43,735 nucleotides of DNA from NCBI GenBank assembly GCA_900474095.1, contig UCOA01000049.1:1-43735 (forward strand). The letters are read 5' to 3'. Shown here one piece after another: positions 16,662 through 25,869 of this stretch. Positions within the stretch are counted from its first letter, which is position 1; the number at the start of each line of letters is the position of its first letter. This stretch comes from Hyphomicrobiales bacterium. GTDB taxonomy: Bacteria > Pseudomonadota > Alphaproteobacteria > Rhizobiales > Rhizobiaceae. Below the pieces are notes generated by a model, which was not told where the DNA came from, did not search any database, and was given only the letters and a program-made list of their open reading frames with translations. The position numbers were made by a program, and so were the translations under genes.

Positions 16662-19600
16662 TTATTTTTGCTCCGGGTGAGCGGTTTCCTCCCCTTCGAC
16701 AGGCAGGGTGAACTGAAACACGGCTCCACGAGGTTCATTCGCAGTGGCCCACAGCCGGCCCCCGTGATCCTCGATGATCGAACGGCAGATCGCCAGGCCC
16801 ATGCCCATGCCGCTGGATTTGGTCGTGTAGAATGCCTCAAACAGGCGGTCCATACACTGCGGGTCGAGGCCAGGTCCTGAGTCGCGCACCCGGACGATCA
16901 CGGTTCCTGAGGCCTCTGTCTCGGTGCTAACCATCAACTCGCGCTCCCCCTCATTGATGCCGCTCATCGCCTCGACGGAGTTCATTATGAGGTTGAGGAC
17001 TACCTGTTGCAGCTGGACGCGATCTCCTTTCATGGACGGCAGGCTCCTCGCGAACTCGGTGCGCAGCGAGACGCCTTGCCGGAGCACTTCGGTGCGGATC
17101 AGGGCGACGACGTGCCGAACGGCTTCATTGAGATCGAAGCGCCTTCTGCGAGGCGGTTCCTTCTTGACCAAGGCACGGATGCGGCCGATGACATCGCCGG
17201 CTCGCTTGCCGTTCTCGACGATCCGGCCAAGCGCGTGAACTACCTCCTCCAGGTTCGGCGGATGGTTGCCGAGCCAGCGCAAGGCGGCCTGGGCGTTTGT
17301 CACAGACGCGGCGATCGGCTGATTGACTTCATGGGCGATGGAGGCTGTTAGCTGACCCATGGTGGCGACGCGGTTTGCGTGGGCCAACTGCCCCGACGCC
17401 TCGCGCAAGGCTTCCTCGCTTTCGCGTAACGCCGTTTCCGCCCGCCGGCGCTCCGTCAAATCGAGGACGAAAGAAACACCTTCGTTGCTGCTTTCCTCAA
17501 ACAGCGCACCGCCGATCAGCACGGGCAGACGGCTGCCATCCTTGCGAAAGTACTCCTTCTCGAACGGTTGGACTGCCCCGATCATCTTCAGCTCCGCAAC
17601 GGTCCGTGCATCGCGATCGCGCCAATCGTCCGGCGTCAGGTCCGTCCAGCATAGCCGACCGGAGGCAAGGTCCTCTCTGTCGTATCCCAGCATGTGGAGA
17701 AACGCGTCGTTGGCCTCCACAATGCGACCTTTGATGTCCCAGACGAGAATGCCGATGATGTTAGCCTTGAAGAGGCGACGGATCTTGGCTTCGCGTTCTG
17801 CGAGGTCGCGGTACAACCGGGTATTTTCCAGCGAGATCGCCGCCTGAGAGGCAAGCAGCTTCAGCACCGCGATCCGGGTCGGCGCGAAGATCCGGGGGGC
17901 GAGGTTGTTCTCAAGATAGAGTACTCCGGTCAGTTGGCCCTGGTTGAGCAGCGGCAGGCAGAGAATGGAACGAGCATGGTGCTTCAAGATGTAGGGGTCC
18001 GCGGAAAACGGGTTCTGCGCCATGGCGTCGCCGAGAACCACGCTCTCGTTTGTGCGCAAGACATAATGAAGGACCGATTCCGGCATTGTGATCGCGGTCA
18101 CGAACTCGTCGCGCACATGCACCACGACCGCGTCGCCAGCGGTCGTGGCCTCCGCGGCGATCCGTGACTCACCGCCGCGCGACAGGATCAACAGGCCGCG
18201 CTCGGCTCCCGCCTGCTCAATGGCGGTCCGCAAGACCGTGTCGATCAACTTTTCAAGGATTATCTCCCCCGAGATGGCTTGCGACACTTTGATCACGGTG
18301 GCGAGGTCAAGTTGTTCGATCGGCGCTCCGATCGTCCTCTTTGAGCCGGATGATGGCTCGTCCTCTTGCAGGTAGGGATACAATGCATCGAGTTGCTGCA
18401 CCTTGCCATCAGCTCCCCAACGCAAATAGCAGTGCCGCGCATTTCGCATGTGGGCATGGTAATTGGTCTTCAAGCCACGGGCTGTGTAGAACCGCGCTGC
18501 CAATTCGGATGCCAGCGCCTCGTTGTGGATCAAGCCGGTATCGCGGGCGGAGCTTATGGCCTGTTCGTAGAGACGCTCGGCCTCGAGCCACCGCCGTTTG
18601 AGGCGGGCGATCTCCGCGCCAACCAGCGCGGCACAGCCCGCGAAGTTTTCCGGGCAGTTCTCAGCCCACTCCTGGAGCTGGCAGTAGTGTGCGGCCAACA
18701 TCTTGCGGTTGCGGGCTTGCTCCGCAGCGGGGGCCGCGTCGCACAACGCGGCCCGTGCCAGCGCAGCGTAGAGATGGTATTCGGCCCGCTCGAAGATCGC
18801 TGGCGACATCCAAAGAAGGCGTCCTGCTTTCGTCGCCGCCGCGACGGCTGCGGCGGGGTCGTCGGCGAAGAAACGTGCCTGCAACTTACGGAGAAAGTAC
18901 AAGCAGGCTGCGATCGGCAGGCGCGGATCCTCCTCCAGATGCTGCTCGAACCGGACTTCATCGAACCCGGCATCGTTGAAAGAGCCGAAGATCGCCGTCT
19001 GGCCGCGCAGAGTCCGCACTAGCCCGAACTGTGCGGTGATGAGATCGATGACGAGACCGAACTTCGCCTGCTGCGCGAAGTCGAGCCCGGCCCTGGCCGC
19101 GCGCTGTACTTCGACGAGCGGATCGCCACTGGCGAGACGTTGGGTGAGGACGTTGTTGCAGCTAAAGGCCGCGTAGGTTAGGTCACCGGCCTGCAGCGCC
19201 ATGTCGAAGGCATGCCCTGCGATTGGCCGGCCCGGTGGGAAATGCCGCGTAGACTGTTTCGCGAGGTTGCCAAAGGCCAGGTAGACGCGCGCCTTGAGCC
19301 GGTCCACACCCCTCTGCTCCACCATGTCAAGCCCCAGCTCGCCGAAGCGGAACCCTGCCTTGTAGTCGCCGAAAAACAGCCCGAGCACGTTGCCAACGGC
19401 AGTGTAGGCGTAGCACGATGCGTCGCCATTTCCATGCTCCAGGCTGAGGTTTCCCATGCGGCCAATGACGAGGCAGCGCAGATTCTCGTCGGTGAACAAT
19501 GCCGGGGACACGAGCGAGGTGAGGACGTCCATCGTCGCGCACGCGACCGGATCGGTCATCCGAGGCAGTTCGAGCAGCGCTTCGATCGGGCGGTCGCCGA

Positions 19601-22175
19601 GCTGGCGCCACATCCGCGCGTATTCCTGCCGAACATCCTCCTTCGTCGGATGCGCTGACCAATCGACGCCGATCCGGTGCAGGTAGTCGAGACCGACCCT
19701 GACAGCGCGGTCGCTTTGGCCGAGGGTCATGAAGAGGTCCACCCGCAGCCGGGTTACGGTAGAAAGGTCGGGCAGGCTGATGGCGCGGCATGCCAGGTCG
19801 GCGAAGCGCGCCTCGGCTTCCCCCAGTTCGCCGGTGAGAAACTTGCATTCGGCCCGGTGCAGCTCAAGTGCGAAGGTCAGCTCATGCCGGCGCTCCCACC
19901 CGGCGTCCGGCAAGAGGGCCAGCCCGGTGCTGAAGTAGGTCAGGGCCGAGGCGTACGCGGTCGAGGCTTTGGCGCGCCGGCCAGCGATTAAGTTCAGTTG
20001 CGCAAGTCGCTCTCGCTCCTCTTCGGAGGCGATCAGCGCGATGCCGCGATTGAGTTGGCCCACGATCTCGAAGACACGCTCCTCGACCGCCTCCGACGGC
20101 GTGTTCGCGGCCAGCCGCCGACCGATGGCGAGGTGCGCAGCGGCCCGTTCACCTTCAGGGATGAGCGCATAAGCCGCCTCCTGTACGCGGTCGTGCAGGA
20201 AGTGATAGGCCCCCCCCCTCCGTAAAACCAACCCGGCGCGCTCCGCCTCCGATAGGGCTGAGTCCAGCATTACGGCGCTCTCCCGCTGGAGCAGGCCGTG
20301 GGTGGCGATATCGCCAATGTTGCCCAGGCAGGCCAACTGTTGCAGGGCGTCCTGGGCCTCTTCGGGAAGGCGGCGCAACTTGCCCAGCAAAAAGTCCACT
20401 ACGTTGTCCGTGTAACCCTTGGCGTGGATGCGGTCGATGTTCCAGGACCAGCGCGCCTGCCCATGGTCGAAGGCGACTAGCCCTTCCTCGGCCAGGGCGG
20501 TGAGGAAGTGGATGGCGAAGAAAGGATTGCCGGCAGTCTTGTCGTGTATCAGCCGGGCCAGAGGCGCGGCATAGGCTGGCGTGCAATGGAGGGCATCGCC
20601 AATGAGCCGGCCGAGATCCTCATGCCCGAGCGGCTTTAGCACAATCTCCTGCACCGGTGCGCCTATGCTGCGGATCGCTGCCAGTCGCCGCATCAGCGGG
20701 TGCGCTGGGGTGACCTCGTTGTCCCGGTAGGCGCCGACCAGCAGCAGGTGACGCAGCTCGGACTGGGTCACCAAGTGTTCAAGCAGGTCGAGCGTCGCAG
20801 CATCGAGCCACTGCAAGTCATCGAGGAACAGCGCCAGCGGGCACTCCGGCCGAGCGAAGACGCCGAGCAGGCGGCGGAGGACCATCTGGACGCGGCGCTG
20901 CGCGTCCTGGGGCGGCAGCTCCGGTAGCGGCGACTGTGGGCCGGTGAGCAGTTCGAACTCGGGGATGAGCGTCACCACGAGCTGGCCGTTCGGGCCAAGA
21001 GCCTCGCCGAAGGCCTCGCGCCAGGGCGCCAGGTCGGCCTCGCTCTTGCCCAGCAGGGGGCGGATCAACCCCTGCAAGGCCTGCGCCAGGCTGGCATATG
21101 GAATGTCGCGCTTGTATTGGTCGGACTTGCCTGAGGCGAACAGCCCGCGCGGCGGCACGAGCATTTTATGGAGTTCGTGGACGGCGGAGGACTTGCCGAT
21201 ACCGGAATAGCCGGACACCACCACCAGCTCCGGCGCGCCACCCTGGGCAATGCGGTCAAAGGCGGCGAGCAGGACCTCGATCTCGCGCTCACGCCCATAC
21301 AGCTTCTCTGGAATCAGGAGTCGGTCTGGCGTGTCGTGTTCGCCGAGCGGAAAGTCATCGATGCAGCCTAGAGTCTCCCAGGCGGTGAGGCAGCGCCGCA
21401 GATCGCGCTCCAGACCGGCCGCGGTCTGGTAGCGCTCCTCGGCCGTCTTTGCGAGAAGTTTCATGATGATCGCGGAGAGGGCGCCAGGCGCCTCGTTCAG
21501 CCGCTCATTGGGCGGCAACGGCTTCCTGGCGAGATGACAGTGCACCCATTCCATCGGATCGCCAGCTGTAAACGGCAGGACACCGGTGAGCATTTGATAA
21601 AAGGTGACGCCGAGTGCGTAGAGATCGCTGCGAGAGTCGACCGACCGGTTCATGCGGCCGGTCTGCTCTGGCGCCATGTAGGCAAGCGTCCCGGCGATGG
21701 TCTCGGGCGGGTCAGCTGCCTGCCATTCTCGAGAGCGGCGCGAGGCAATGCCGAAGCCGATCAGCCGCACCTCCTCGGTCTCGCCCTTCACGAGAATATT
21801 GCCCGGCTTGATGTCCTTGTGGACGAGACCGCTCTGGTGAACTTTGCCGAGAGTCGAGGCGATGGCGATCGCGATGCGCAAGAAATTTCCGATCTCCATG
21901 GGCCCGCCGAGAAGCCGGGCGAGCGGCACGCCGCCGGGGTCCTCCAGGACCAGCATGGTGCAACCGCCTTCGCGCACCATCTCGAGCGGTCGCACGGCCC
22001 ATGCACCGTCCAGATCGTCCCTCAGTTCATATTCGTGGGCGAGGCGATCGAGGCTTGCAGGCGTTCGGTGCGCGGCGGCAGGAAGGACGGTCAGCACAGC
22101 CTTCCACTGGCCGCCGGCACCTAGACGCCGGCCGCGGGACAGCACGCGTTCGCCATCCTCCCACAAGAGCTCCAA
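16662..22175 (-). CDS. Giant hybrid signalling protein: Ser/Thr-kinase-like, AAA ATPase, GAF, PAS, histidine kinase
   Basis: A 1837-residue multidomain protein. Domains in order: Ser/Thr-kinase fold (about 1-270) with HKDIKPGN at 119-126 and MAPEQ at 167-171; AAA/STAND-type ATPase (about 290-600) with Walker [10 protein letters not shown] (322-330) and Walker [13 protein letters not shown]; a long helical repeat region; GAF (about 1290-1440); PAS (about 1465-1590); HisKA with His1615 in SIAHEVNQP; and a HATPase with DSGPG (1766-1770) and a GMGMGLAI lid. The kinase fold is degenerate: the DFG Asp is Gly140 and the usual ATP-anchoring Lys is Thr29, so it is probably a pseudokinase, while the histidine kinase looks intact. 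The only plausible start is TTG at 22175 with GGAG 10 bases upstream; a stop lies about 14 codons further up. No transmembrane helix is seen, so it is cytoplasmic. Likely partners are the FixJ-type regulator and the single-domain receiver nearby. Confidence 0.92.
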   Translation of the reverse strand: MELLWEDGERVLSRGRRLGAGGQWKAVLTVLPAAAHRTPASLDRLAHEYELRDDLDGAWAVRPLEMVREGGCTMLVLEDPGGVPLARLLGGPMEIGNFLRIAIAIASTLGKVHQSGLVHKDIKPGNILVKGETEEVRLIGFGIASRRSREWQAADPPETIAGTLAYMAPEQTGRMNRSVDSRSDLYALGVTFYQMLTGVLPFTAGDPMEWVHCHLARKPLPPNERLNEAPGALSAIIMKLLAKTAEERYQTAAGLERDLRRCLTAWETLGCIDDFPLGEHDTPDRLLIPEKLYGREREIEVLLAAFDRIAQGGAPELVVVSGYSGIGKSSAVHELHKMLVPPRGLFASGKSDQYKRDIPYASLAQALQGLIRPLLGKSEADLAPWREAFGEALGPNGQLVVTLIPEFELLTGPQSPLPELPPQDAQRRVQMVLRRLLGVFARPECPLALFLDDLQWLDAATLDLLEHLVTQSELRHLLLVGAYRDNEVTPAHPLMRRLAAIRSIGAPVQEIVLKPLGHEDLGRLIGDALHCTPAYAAPLARLIHDKTAGNPFFAIHFLTALAEEGLVAFDHGQARWSWNIDRIHAKGYTDNVVDFLLGKLRRLPEEAQDALQQLACLGNIGDIATHGLLQRESAVMLDSALSEAERAGLVLRRGGAYHFLHDRVQEAAYALIPEGERAAAHLAIGRRLAANTPSEAVEERVFEIVGQLNRGIALIASEEERERLAQLNLIAGRRAKASTAYASALTYFSTGLALLPDAGWERRHELTFALELHRAECKFLTGELGEAEARFADLACRAISLPDLSTVTRLRVDLFMTLGQSDRAVRVGLDYLHRIGVDWSAHPTKEDVRQEYARMWRQLGDRPIEALLELPRMTDPVACATMDVLTSLVSPALFTDENLRCLVIGRMGNLSLEHGNGDASCYAYTAVGNVLGLFFGDYKAGFRFGELGLDMVEQRGVDRLKARVYLAFGNLAKQSTRHFPPGRPIAGHAFDMALQAGDLTYAAFSCNNVLTQRLASGDPLVEVQRAARAGLDFAQQAKFGLVIDLITAQFGLVRTLRGQTAIFGSFNDAGFDEVRFEQHLEEDPRLPIAACLYFLRKLQARFFADDPAAAVAAATKAGRLLWMSPAIFERAEYHLYAALARAALCDAAPAAEQARNRKMLAAHYCQLQEWAENCPENFAGCAALVGAEIARLKRRWLEAERLYEQAISSARDTGLIHNEALASELAARFYTARGLKTNYHAHMRNARHCYLRWGADGKVQQLDALYPYLQEDEPSSGSKRTIGAPIEQLDLATVIKVSQAISGEIILEKLIDTVLRTAIEQAGAERGLLILSRGGESRIAAEATTAGDAVVVHVRDEFVTAITMPESVLHYVLRTNESVVLGDAMAQNPFSADPYILKHHARSILCLPLLNQGQLTGVLYLENNLAPRIFAPTRIAVLKLLASQAAISLENTRLYRDLAEREAKIRRLFKANIIGILVWDIKGRIVEANDAFLHMLGYDREDLASGRLCWTDLTPDDWRDRDARTVAELKMIGAVQPFEKEYFRKDGSRLPVLIGGALFEESSNEGVSFVLDLTERRRAETALRESEEALREASGQLAHANRVATMGQLTASIAHEVNQPIAASVTNAQAALRWLGNHPPNLEEVVHALGRIVENGKRAGDVIGRIRALVKKEPPRRRRFDLNEAVRHVVALIRTEVLRQGVSLRTEFARSLPSMKGDRVQLQQVVLNLIMNSVEAMSGINEGERELMVSTETEASGTVIVRVRDSGPGLDPQCMDRLFEAFYTTKSSGMGMGLAICRSIIEDHGGRLWATANEPRGAVFQFTLPVEGEETAHPEQK

Positions 22176-22663
22176 GCCGCTATCTCCGTCAGCGCCGAAT
22201 CGAAAGGAAGGGGTTCAACTGCCGGACTCGGTCACCAAGCAAGCGCTTCCTGACAAGCTGAAAGCAACTTTGGCCACAAGATTTGTCCGCCTAGGTTGGC
22301 CACAGCGAGTGTGAACAAAATCTCTTACCACACACGACGTAGCATGACGATTCTTTCTGCCACATTTCATCTGCCGCCGTCAGTCCAGACGCATGGAGCA
22401 ACACTGAACGCACCGGCCGACGGGTCGTGTTGGCCCCTAAAATGAGGCGCTTCAGCTCACATCGGTACCGCTGGCTGGCTGGCGAATTGGTCCGCGAAGG
22501 TTAAGCTGGTTCAAGCCGATGTGCTTTGACTTTCCGTCGCACCAATCCGCGTGGCGCGTGCGCTCGCAGATGCCGGCTCCCGGTCGACGAGGCGAAAACA
22601 GCAGCCGCAGGTTCGGGTCTCGTCGCGGCGCCGAAATGCTCTCGGTTCTGCCGGAAAAAAGCC

Positions 22664-22690
22664 CCGCCCAGCGAGGGGCGGGGTCAAATT
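22664..22690 (-). terminator. Intrinsic terminator, leftward
   Basis: On the minus strand CCCCGCCC and GGGCGGGG form an 8-bp GC stem around a CTCGCT loop, followed directly by CTTTTTT. It should stop transcripts coming from the FixJ-type gene before the giant kinase, so the kinase needs its own promoter. Confidence 0.85.
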
Positions 22691-22728
22691 GGAGGCCGGT
22701 TGCTGAGCCCCCTGGGAGGAGATATCTG

Positions 22729-22815
22729 ACCATAACAGTACGCTTCCCACCTGACTATTGGCGGGGAGGAAAGCTCAGATATCAAAGAGGAGGGAATAAC
22801 CTATACGCGGGCATA
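22729..22815 (+). repeat. 87-bp direct repeat, copy 2
   Basis: Matches 15086-15172 at 71 of 87 positions. The shared plus-strand frame remains open well past the repeat here, running antisense into the FixJ-type gene. GGGAGG lies just upstream of a CTG codon, so a non-standard start is conceivable but unproven. It is 19 bases from the FixJ-type stop codon. Confidence 0.7.
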
Positions 22816-22833
22816 AGAGCCTTTATACCTGCC

Positions 22834-23460
22834 TTAGCGGTTTTTGGGCGCGAGCTTCAGCTTGTCAGCCATTCGCGCGAGTTCCGGCAAGGACTTGGTC
22901 CCCATCTTCTGCATGACCTGGCTACGGTGAACCTTCACGGTAATCTCGCTCACACCGAGATCGGCGGCGATTTGCTTGTTCAGCCGTCCAGTTACGACTA
23001 ACGCCATTACCTCGCGCTCTCGGGGGGTCAAGCTATCGAAACGCGCGCGCACCGTCGCCAATGCCTTTTCACTTTCAAGCCACAGGCGGTCACGCTCCAG
23101 GCCGAGGTGAACAGCGTCGAGCAAATCCTGATCGCGAAACGGTTTCGTCAGGAACTCGACAGCGCCCCCTTTCATCGCCTTGACAGACATGGGAATGTCG
23201 CCGTGCCCGGTGATGAAGACGATCGGCAGCTGAATATTTTCTCGCGACAGCTCGAGCTGAAAATCAAGACCGCTTTGCCCTGGAAGCCGGACATCAAGCA
23301 CAAGACAGGTCGGCCCGTTGGGTCGTCCAGTCTTGAGGAAGTCGCCCACCGAATCGAGGAGATTCACGGCAAAGCCTACCGAACGCAAGAGACTGTCGAC
23401 CGCAGAACGGATTTCCGGGTCATCATCTATGACGATCACGGTTGCTGGCGCCTCGGTCAT
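22834..23460 (-). CDS. FixJ-type two-component response regulator
   Basis: A 208-residue regulator with a complete receiver (about 6-120: acidic pocket IDDDPE at 11-16, phospho-acceptor Asp56 in LVLDVRLPG, Thr84, Lys106 in LTKPF) and a LuxR-type DNA-binding domain (about 145-200: LTPREREVMALVVTGRLNKQ, then GVSEITVKVHRSQVMQKM). The start at 23460 (MTEAPATVIVIDDD) is chosen over longer forms because the receiver begins there and GGGGAG lies 8 bases upstream. It is the closest DNA-binding regulator to the giant histidine kinase, transcribed in the same direction but separated by a terminator. It probably receives phosphate from that kinase. Its targets are unknown. Confidence 0.92.
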   Translation of the reverse strand: MTEAPATVIVIDDDPEIRSAVDSLLRSVGFAVNLLDSVGDFLKTGRPNGPTCLVLDVRLPGQSGLDFQLELSRENIQLPIVFITGHGDIPMSVKAMKGGAVEFLTKPFRDQDLLDAVHLGLERDRLWLESEKALATVRARFDSLTPREREVMALVVTGRLNKQIAADLGVSEITVKVHRSQVMQKMGTKSLPELARMADKLKLAPKNR

Positions 23461-23895
23461 CGTCAGAGCTCCCCAAGGTGAATCGGCGTTTTGGGATATG
23501 GACTGTCTGCACCAACTGCACCAGCAGCGGGCGAAGCCCAACCAGCAAAGCGCCAATGACGCGATGAAAACACTCCTCCTCTCTCCTTCGTCAGTGCCGA
23601 AACGGGCTTCTTTCGTACACCAGAATGCGCGTTAATGACCTCAGCCACAAGGCCAAATGCGAAGGGATCAGCCACTCCAAGAGAGCGTTCGCATGTTACA
23701 GTCCGCCACGGCATGGCGGCCTGCCGCAAACGTCGGACAGGTATTGCAAGCTTTCGGCTGCGCAGGTCTTAGACAATCTATACGATTGTATAGCTTGCGA
23801 TACCGTTGTCGTCCCTGCATACTCATTCATCTAGTCAAGCGCGCCACAACGCTGGAATTCGGCACGATGCTGATCGGCGAGTTCGGGAGGCGGCA
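23461..23895. other. Divergent promoter region between the two response regulators
   Basis: A 435-base region feeding both the FixJ-type gene (left) and the single-domain receiver (right). Its main feature is a nested inverted repeat at 23740-23804. No further gene is supported here. Confidence 0.6.
23740..23804. promoter_or_regulatory. Nested inverted repeat, candidate operator
   Basis: Outer arms GGTATTGCAAGCT (23740-23752) and AGCTTGCGATACC (23792-23804) match at 12 of 13 positions. Inside, CTATAC (23778-23783) and GTATAG (23788-23793) form a second inverted repeat around GATT. The block sits 92 bases before the receiver start and could bind the FixJ-type regulator. Confidence 0.6.
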
Positions 23896-24291
23896 GTGTC
23901 AACCAAGAAACCTCTGATTGCGATCGTCGACGACGACGAGTCAATGCGCGATGCTATCAAGGGGCTCATAAGGTCGCTGGGATATGACGCTGAGACCTTT
24001 TCGTCCGCCGATGATTTTTTGACATTCCCCCATTTCAGCCGCACAGGCTGCCTGGTGACAGACATCCATATGCCCGGAATGAGCGGGCTCGATCTGCACC
24101 GCCGCCTCGTCGCATTGGGCAGAAGCGTTCCGACGGTTCTGATCACTGCCTATCCTGATGAGAATGTGGGCGCGCCTGCGTTGGGCGCGGATATCGTCGG
24201 GTGCCTGACAAAGCCGTTTGGCGAGCAGGATTTGCTTGATTGCATCCGTTCTGCGCTGGCTCGCAGTCGTGCGGGCGAAAGCGGTTCATGA
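23896..24291 (+). CDS. Single-domain response regulator (receiver only)
   Basis: A 131-residue receiver without an output domain: VDDDES at 11-16, Asp56 in LVTDIHMPG, Thr84 in VLITAYPD, Lys106 in LTKPFGEQDLL. The chosen start is GTG at 23896, behind GGGAGG with 6 bases spacing; a longer frame is open upstream but adds no domain. FixJ-like in sequence, it could be a phosphate shuttle or sink for the giant histidine kinase, or act by protein contact. It is divergent from the FixJ-type gene and reads toward the decayed region on the right. Confidence 0.88.
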   Translation: MSTKKPLIAIVDDDESMRDAIKGLIRSLGYDAETFSSADDFLTFPHFSRTGCLVTDIHMPGMSGLDLHRRLVALGRSVPTVLITAYPDENVGAPALGADIVGCLTKPFGEQDLLDCIRSALARSRAGESGS

Positions 24292-24423
24292 TGCCGCAAA
24301 GACCTCCGGATGTTTCTCCATTCATATCTCTCGGTGAAGGCAGTGTAACTCTCCCGAGCTAATGGATGGGTGGGTGATCCCAACCCGAGAATGTACAGCA
24401 GAAGACCCTCATCGTATCCAATA

Positions 24424-24473
24424 GGCGTCACGACACGAAAGTGTTTGATCCGTCCGACATTTGAGAACATAGG
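24424..24473 (+). repeat. Left terminal inverted repeat of the Tn3-type element
   Basis: About 50 bp, starting GGCGTCACGACACGAAAGTG. Pairs with 25340-25389 and differs only in a short central stretch. Longer than the usual 38 bp of the family. Confidence 0.9.
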
Positions 24474-24477
24474 GTGA

Positions 24478-24960
24478 TCAGGCCGCAAGGATGGACGTTT
24501 CACGTCGCAGCGGTCTGAGATCAAGGTTATCGGTCGGGGTCCAGATGTAGTCGCCGGTGAGGCTGATGTGCTGCCATCCGAGCGGGGCGATATGTTTGAT
24601 GACTTCTGGCGGGGTGTCGATGCCGTCACGGTTGATATCTGCGAATGCCTGTTCGAGATAGAGCGTGTTCCAGTAGACGATGATATTGATTAACAGGTTC
24701 AGCCCGGAAGCCCGATAGAACTGGCTCTCGAAGCTCCGGTCCCGCAGTTCGCCAAGACGGTTGAAGAAGAGCGCCCGGGCCAACGTGTTTTGAGCTTCGC
24801 TTTTGTTCAAGCCGACGGTTGCGTTACGGCGCATTTCGGGGTTCCGCCACCATTGTGGCAGGAAGATAGACCGATTGATGCGGCCGATGTCACGCAGCGC
24901 GAGGGCCAATCCGTTTTGTCGCGGGAATGCGGACAGCTTCGCCATCAAGGTCGAGGGCCG
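24478..24960 (-). pseudogene. tnpA: Tn3-family transposase (TnpA), C-terminal remnant
   Basis: About 160 C-terminal residues of a roughly 1000-residue DDE transposase. Characteristic stretches are PSTLMAKLSAFPRQNGLALA, ALFFNRLGELRDRSFESQFY, RASGLNLLINIIVYWNTLYL and IAPLGWQHISLTGDYIW. The stop lies 5 bases from the left inverted repeat, as in intact Tn3 elements. An open frame continues upstream to 25218, but those residues are antisense to the resolvase remnant and not part of TnpA. At most one of the three catalytic acids remains, so the product is inactive. Confidence 0.9.
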
Positions 24961-24967
24961 GACCTGA

Positions 24968-25333
24968 CCGGAACGGATCGTTGTCACTGAGCTGGAGGCC
25001 AAAGGCGTCGGTTTCCGATCCATCACTGAGGACATCGACACGACCACTCCCGGTGGTCGTCTGATCTTCCATCTGTTCGGTGCGCTCGCACAGTTCGAGC
25101 GCGATCTGATGCGGGAAAGAACCAAAGCCGGATTGCCGGCCGCGGAGGATCGTGGCCGCCGCGGCGGCCGCCAGGCCGTCGTTACACCCGAGAAGTTGGC
25201 GAAGGCGCGCCAGCACATGGCCGCCGGCCTGAACGTCCGGGAGGCGGCTGCCCGTGTGAAAATAGGGAAGACTGCCCTTTACGCTGCGCTTAAGGCCGAA
25301 AAATCAGCCTTCGCCGAGCCAGCCGCCCTTTGA
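24968..25333 (+). pseudogene. tnpR: Serine resolvase (TnpR), C-terminal remnant
   Basis: About 120 residues from the middle and end of a Tn3-type serine recombinase: VTELEAKGVGFRSITEDIDT, TTPGGRLIFHLFGALAQFER, DLMRERTKAGL and the C-terminal helix-turn-helix region VREAAARVKIGKTALYAAL. The N-terminal catalytic part with the active serine is missing, so it cannot resolve cointegrates. It stops 6 bases before the right inverted repeat. Its 5' end abuts the transposase remnant at about 24960-24968, marking the deletion junction. Confidence 0.9.
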
Positions 25334-25339
25334 GTTCAT

Positions 25340-25389
25340 CCTATGTTCTCAAATGTCGGACAAATTCAGCACTTTCGTGTCGTGACGCC
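25340..25389 (-). repeat. Right terminal inverted repeat of the Tn3-type element
   Basis: Complement of 24424-24473 with a few central differences. It is followed directly by the CAATA target duplicate at 25390-25394. Confidence 0.9.
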
Positions 25390-25757
25390 CAATAGGGAAT
25401 GAACCATCTTCCGGTCGCCAGCCATGTGTTAAAGTGGGGCCGTTAGCCCATCTCCAATCGGCTCGCTCGTAGAACGTCTTCGCGAGCTGACGGCTTTCTG
25501 CCTCATCGGCTGTATTGAAATCGAAGTATGTCGCGGCGTTCAAGGCGCCAGCGAACAGGAATGCCGAGTCGATGGTGGACAATTCGCATTGCCAGGCACG
25601 GCGGCCCGTTTCGATGTCCAGAAAATGATAGAACGGCCGAAGTCTCGCGCGGTAACGCTTCCTTGCACACCTACAATTCACAAAGCCGCCAGGTTTGACC
25701 AGAAAGCACCGACAATCCTCGGGGTGTAGTGAGGCTAAACCAAAGGAGGAAATGAGC

Positions 25758-25868
25758 ATGCCCAGAATTCAGAAATTCCTCCCTGGAGGATCATGGACTG
25801 AGATAACTCTTGGGACTAGCTTCACAGGTACCAACAATGCCCGCAGCGATAACCTGGAGGAAGCATAG
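25758..25868 (+). CDS. 36-residue small ORF with strong ribosome binding site
   Basis: Starts MPRIQKFLPGGSWTEITLG and ends in an acidic NLEEA. AGGAGGAA lies 6 bases before the ATG, an ideal ribosome site. That site can pair with TTCCTCC at 25776-25782 inside the coding sequence, which would hide it. The stop TAG is one base before the ATG of the next small gene, whose ribosome site lies inside this one's last codons. No family recognised. It may be a leader peptide for the next gene, a small toxin or bacteriocin-like peptide, or a remnant. Confidence 0.45.
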   Translation: MPRIQKFLPGGSWTEITLGTSFTGTNNARSDNLEEA

Positions 25869-25869
25869 C

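Larger units (their letters stand above)
22176..22833. other. Long leader / intergenic region upstream of the giant kinase
   Basis: About 660 bases between the kinase start and the 3' end of the FixJ-type gene. It holds a minus-strand terminator (22664-22690) and repeat copy 2 (22729-22815). The 480 bases between the terminator and the kinase start show no recognised gene and should contain the kinase promoter. Confidence 0.6.
24424..25389. mobile_element. Deleted Tn3-family transposon (966 bp), non-autonomous
   Basis: Bounded by long near-perfect terminal inverted repeats of about 50 bp. The left begins GGCGTCACGACACGAAAGTG at 24424 and ends TCCGACATTTGAGAACATAGG near 24473; the right is its complement at 25340-25389. 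A few bases differ in the middle. The 5-bp target duplication CAATA is present on both sides (24419-24423 and 25390-25394), the Tn3-family size. Inside are only the C-terminal end of a transposase (minus) and of a resolvase (plus), back to back. A deletion removed the start of both genes and the res site between them. It could still move if a matching transposase acts in trans. Confidence 0.92.
24305..25655 (-). pseudogene. Glucoamylase-family gene fragment interrupted by a Tn3-type element
   Basis: Two minus-strand pieces, about 25655-25390 and 24423-24305, join seamlessly once the inserted element and one CAATA copy are removed. The join reads GSFPI-GYDEGLLLYILG in one frame. The combined piece of about 120 residues carries the hallmarks of the putative glucoamylase family (PF10091 type): FYHFLDIETGRRAWQCELS, DWRWANGPTLTHGWRPEDG and LGLGSPTHPLARESYTAFTE. 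Both ends are missing: the 5' side stops near 25650, and the 3' side stops where the receiver gene ends. It is a dead internal fragment, broken before or after the insertion. Confidence 0.85.

Noticed and set aside
16662-22175. Many long open frames on the opposite strand of the giant kinase gene
   Set aside because: They are shadows caused by high third-position GC; the minus-strand product has continuous recognised domains.
24961-25218. Extended N-terminal part of the Tn3 transposase frame on the minus strand
   Set aside because: This stretch is antisense to the resolvase remnant and shows no transposase similarity; the true remnant starts near 24960.
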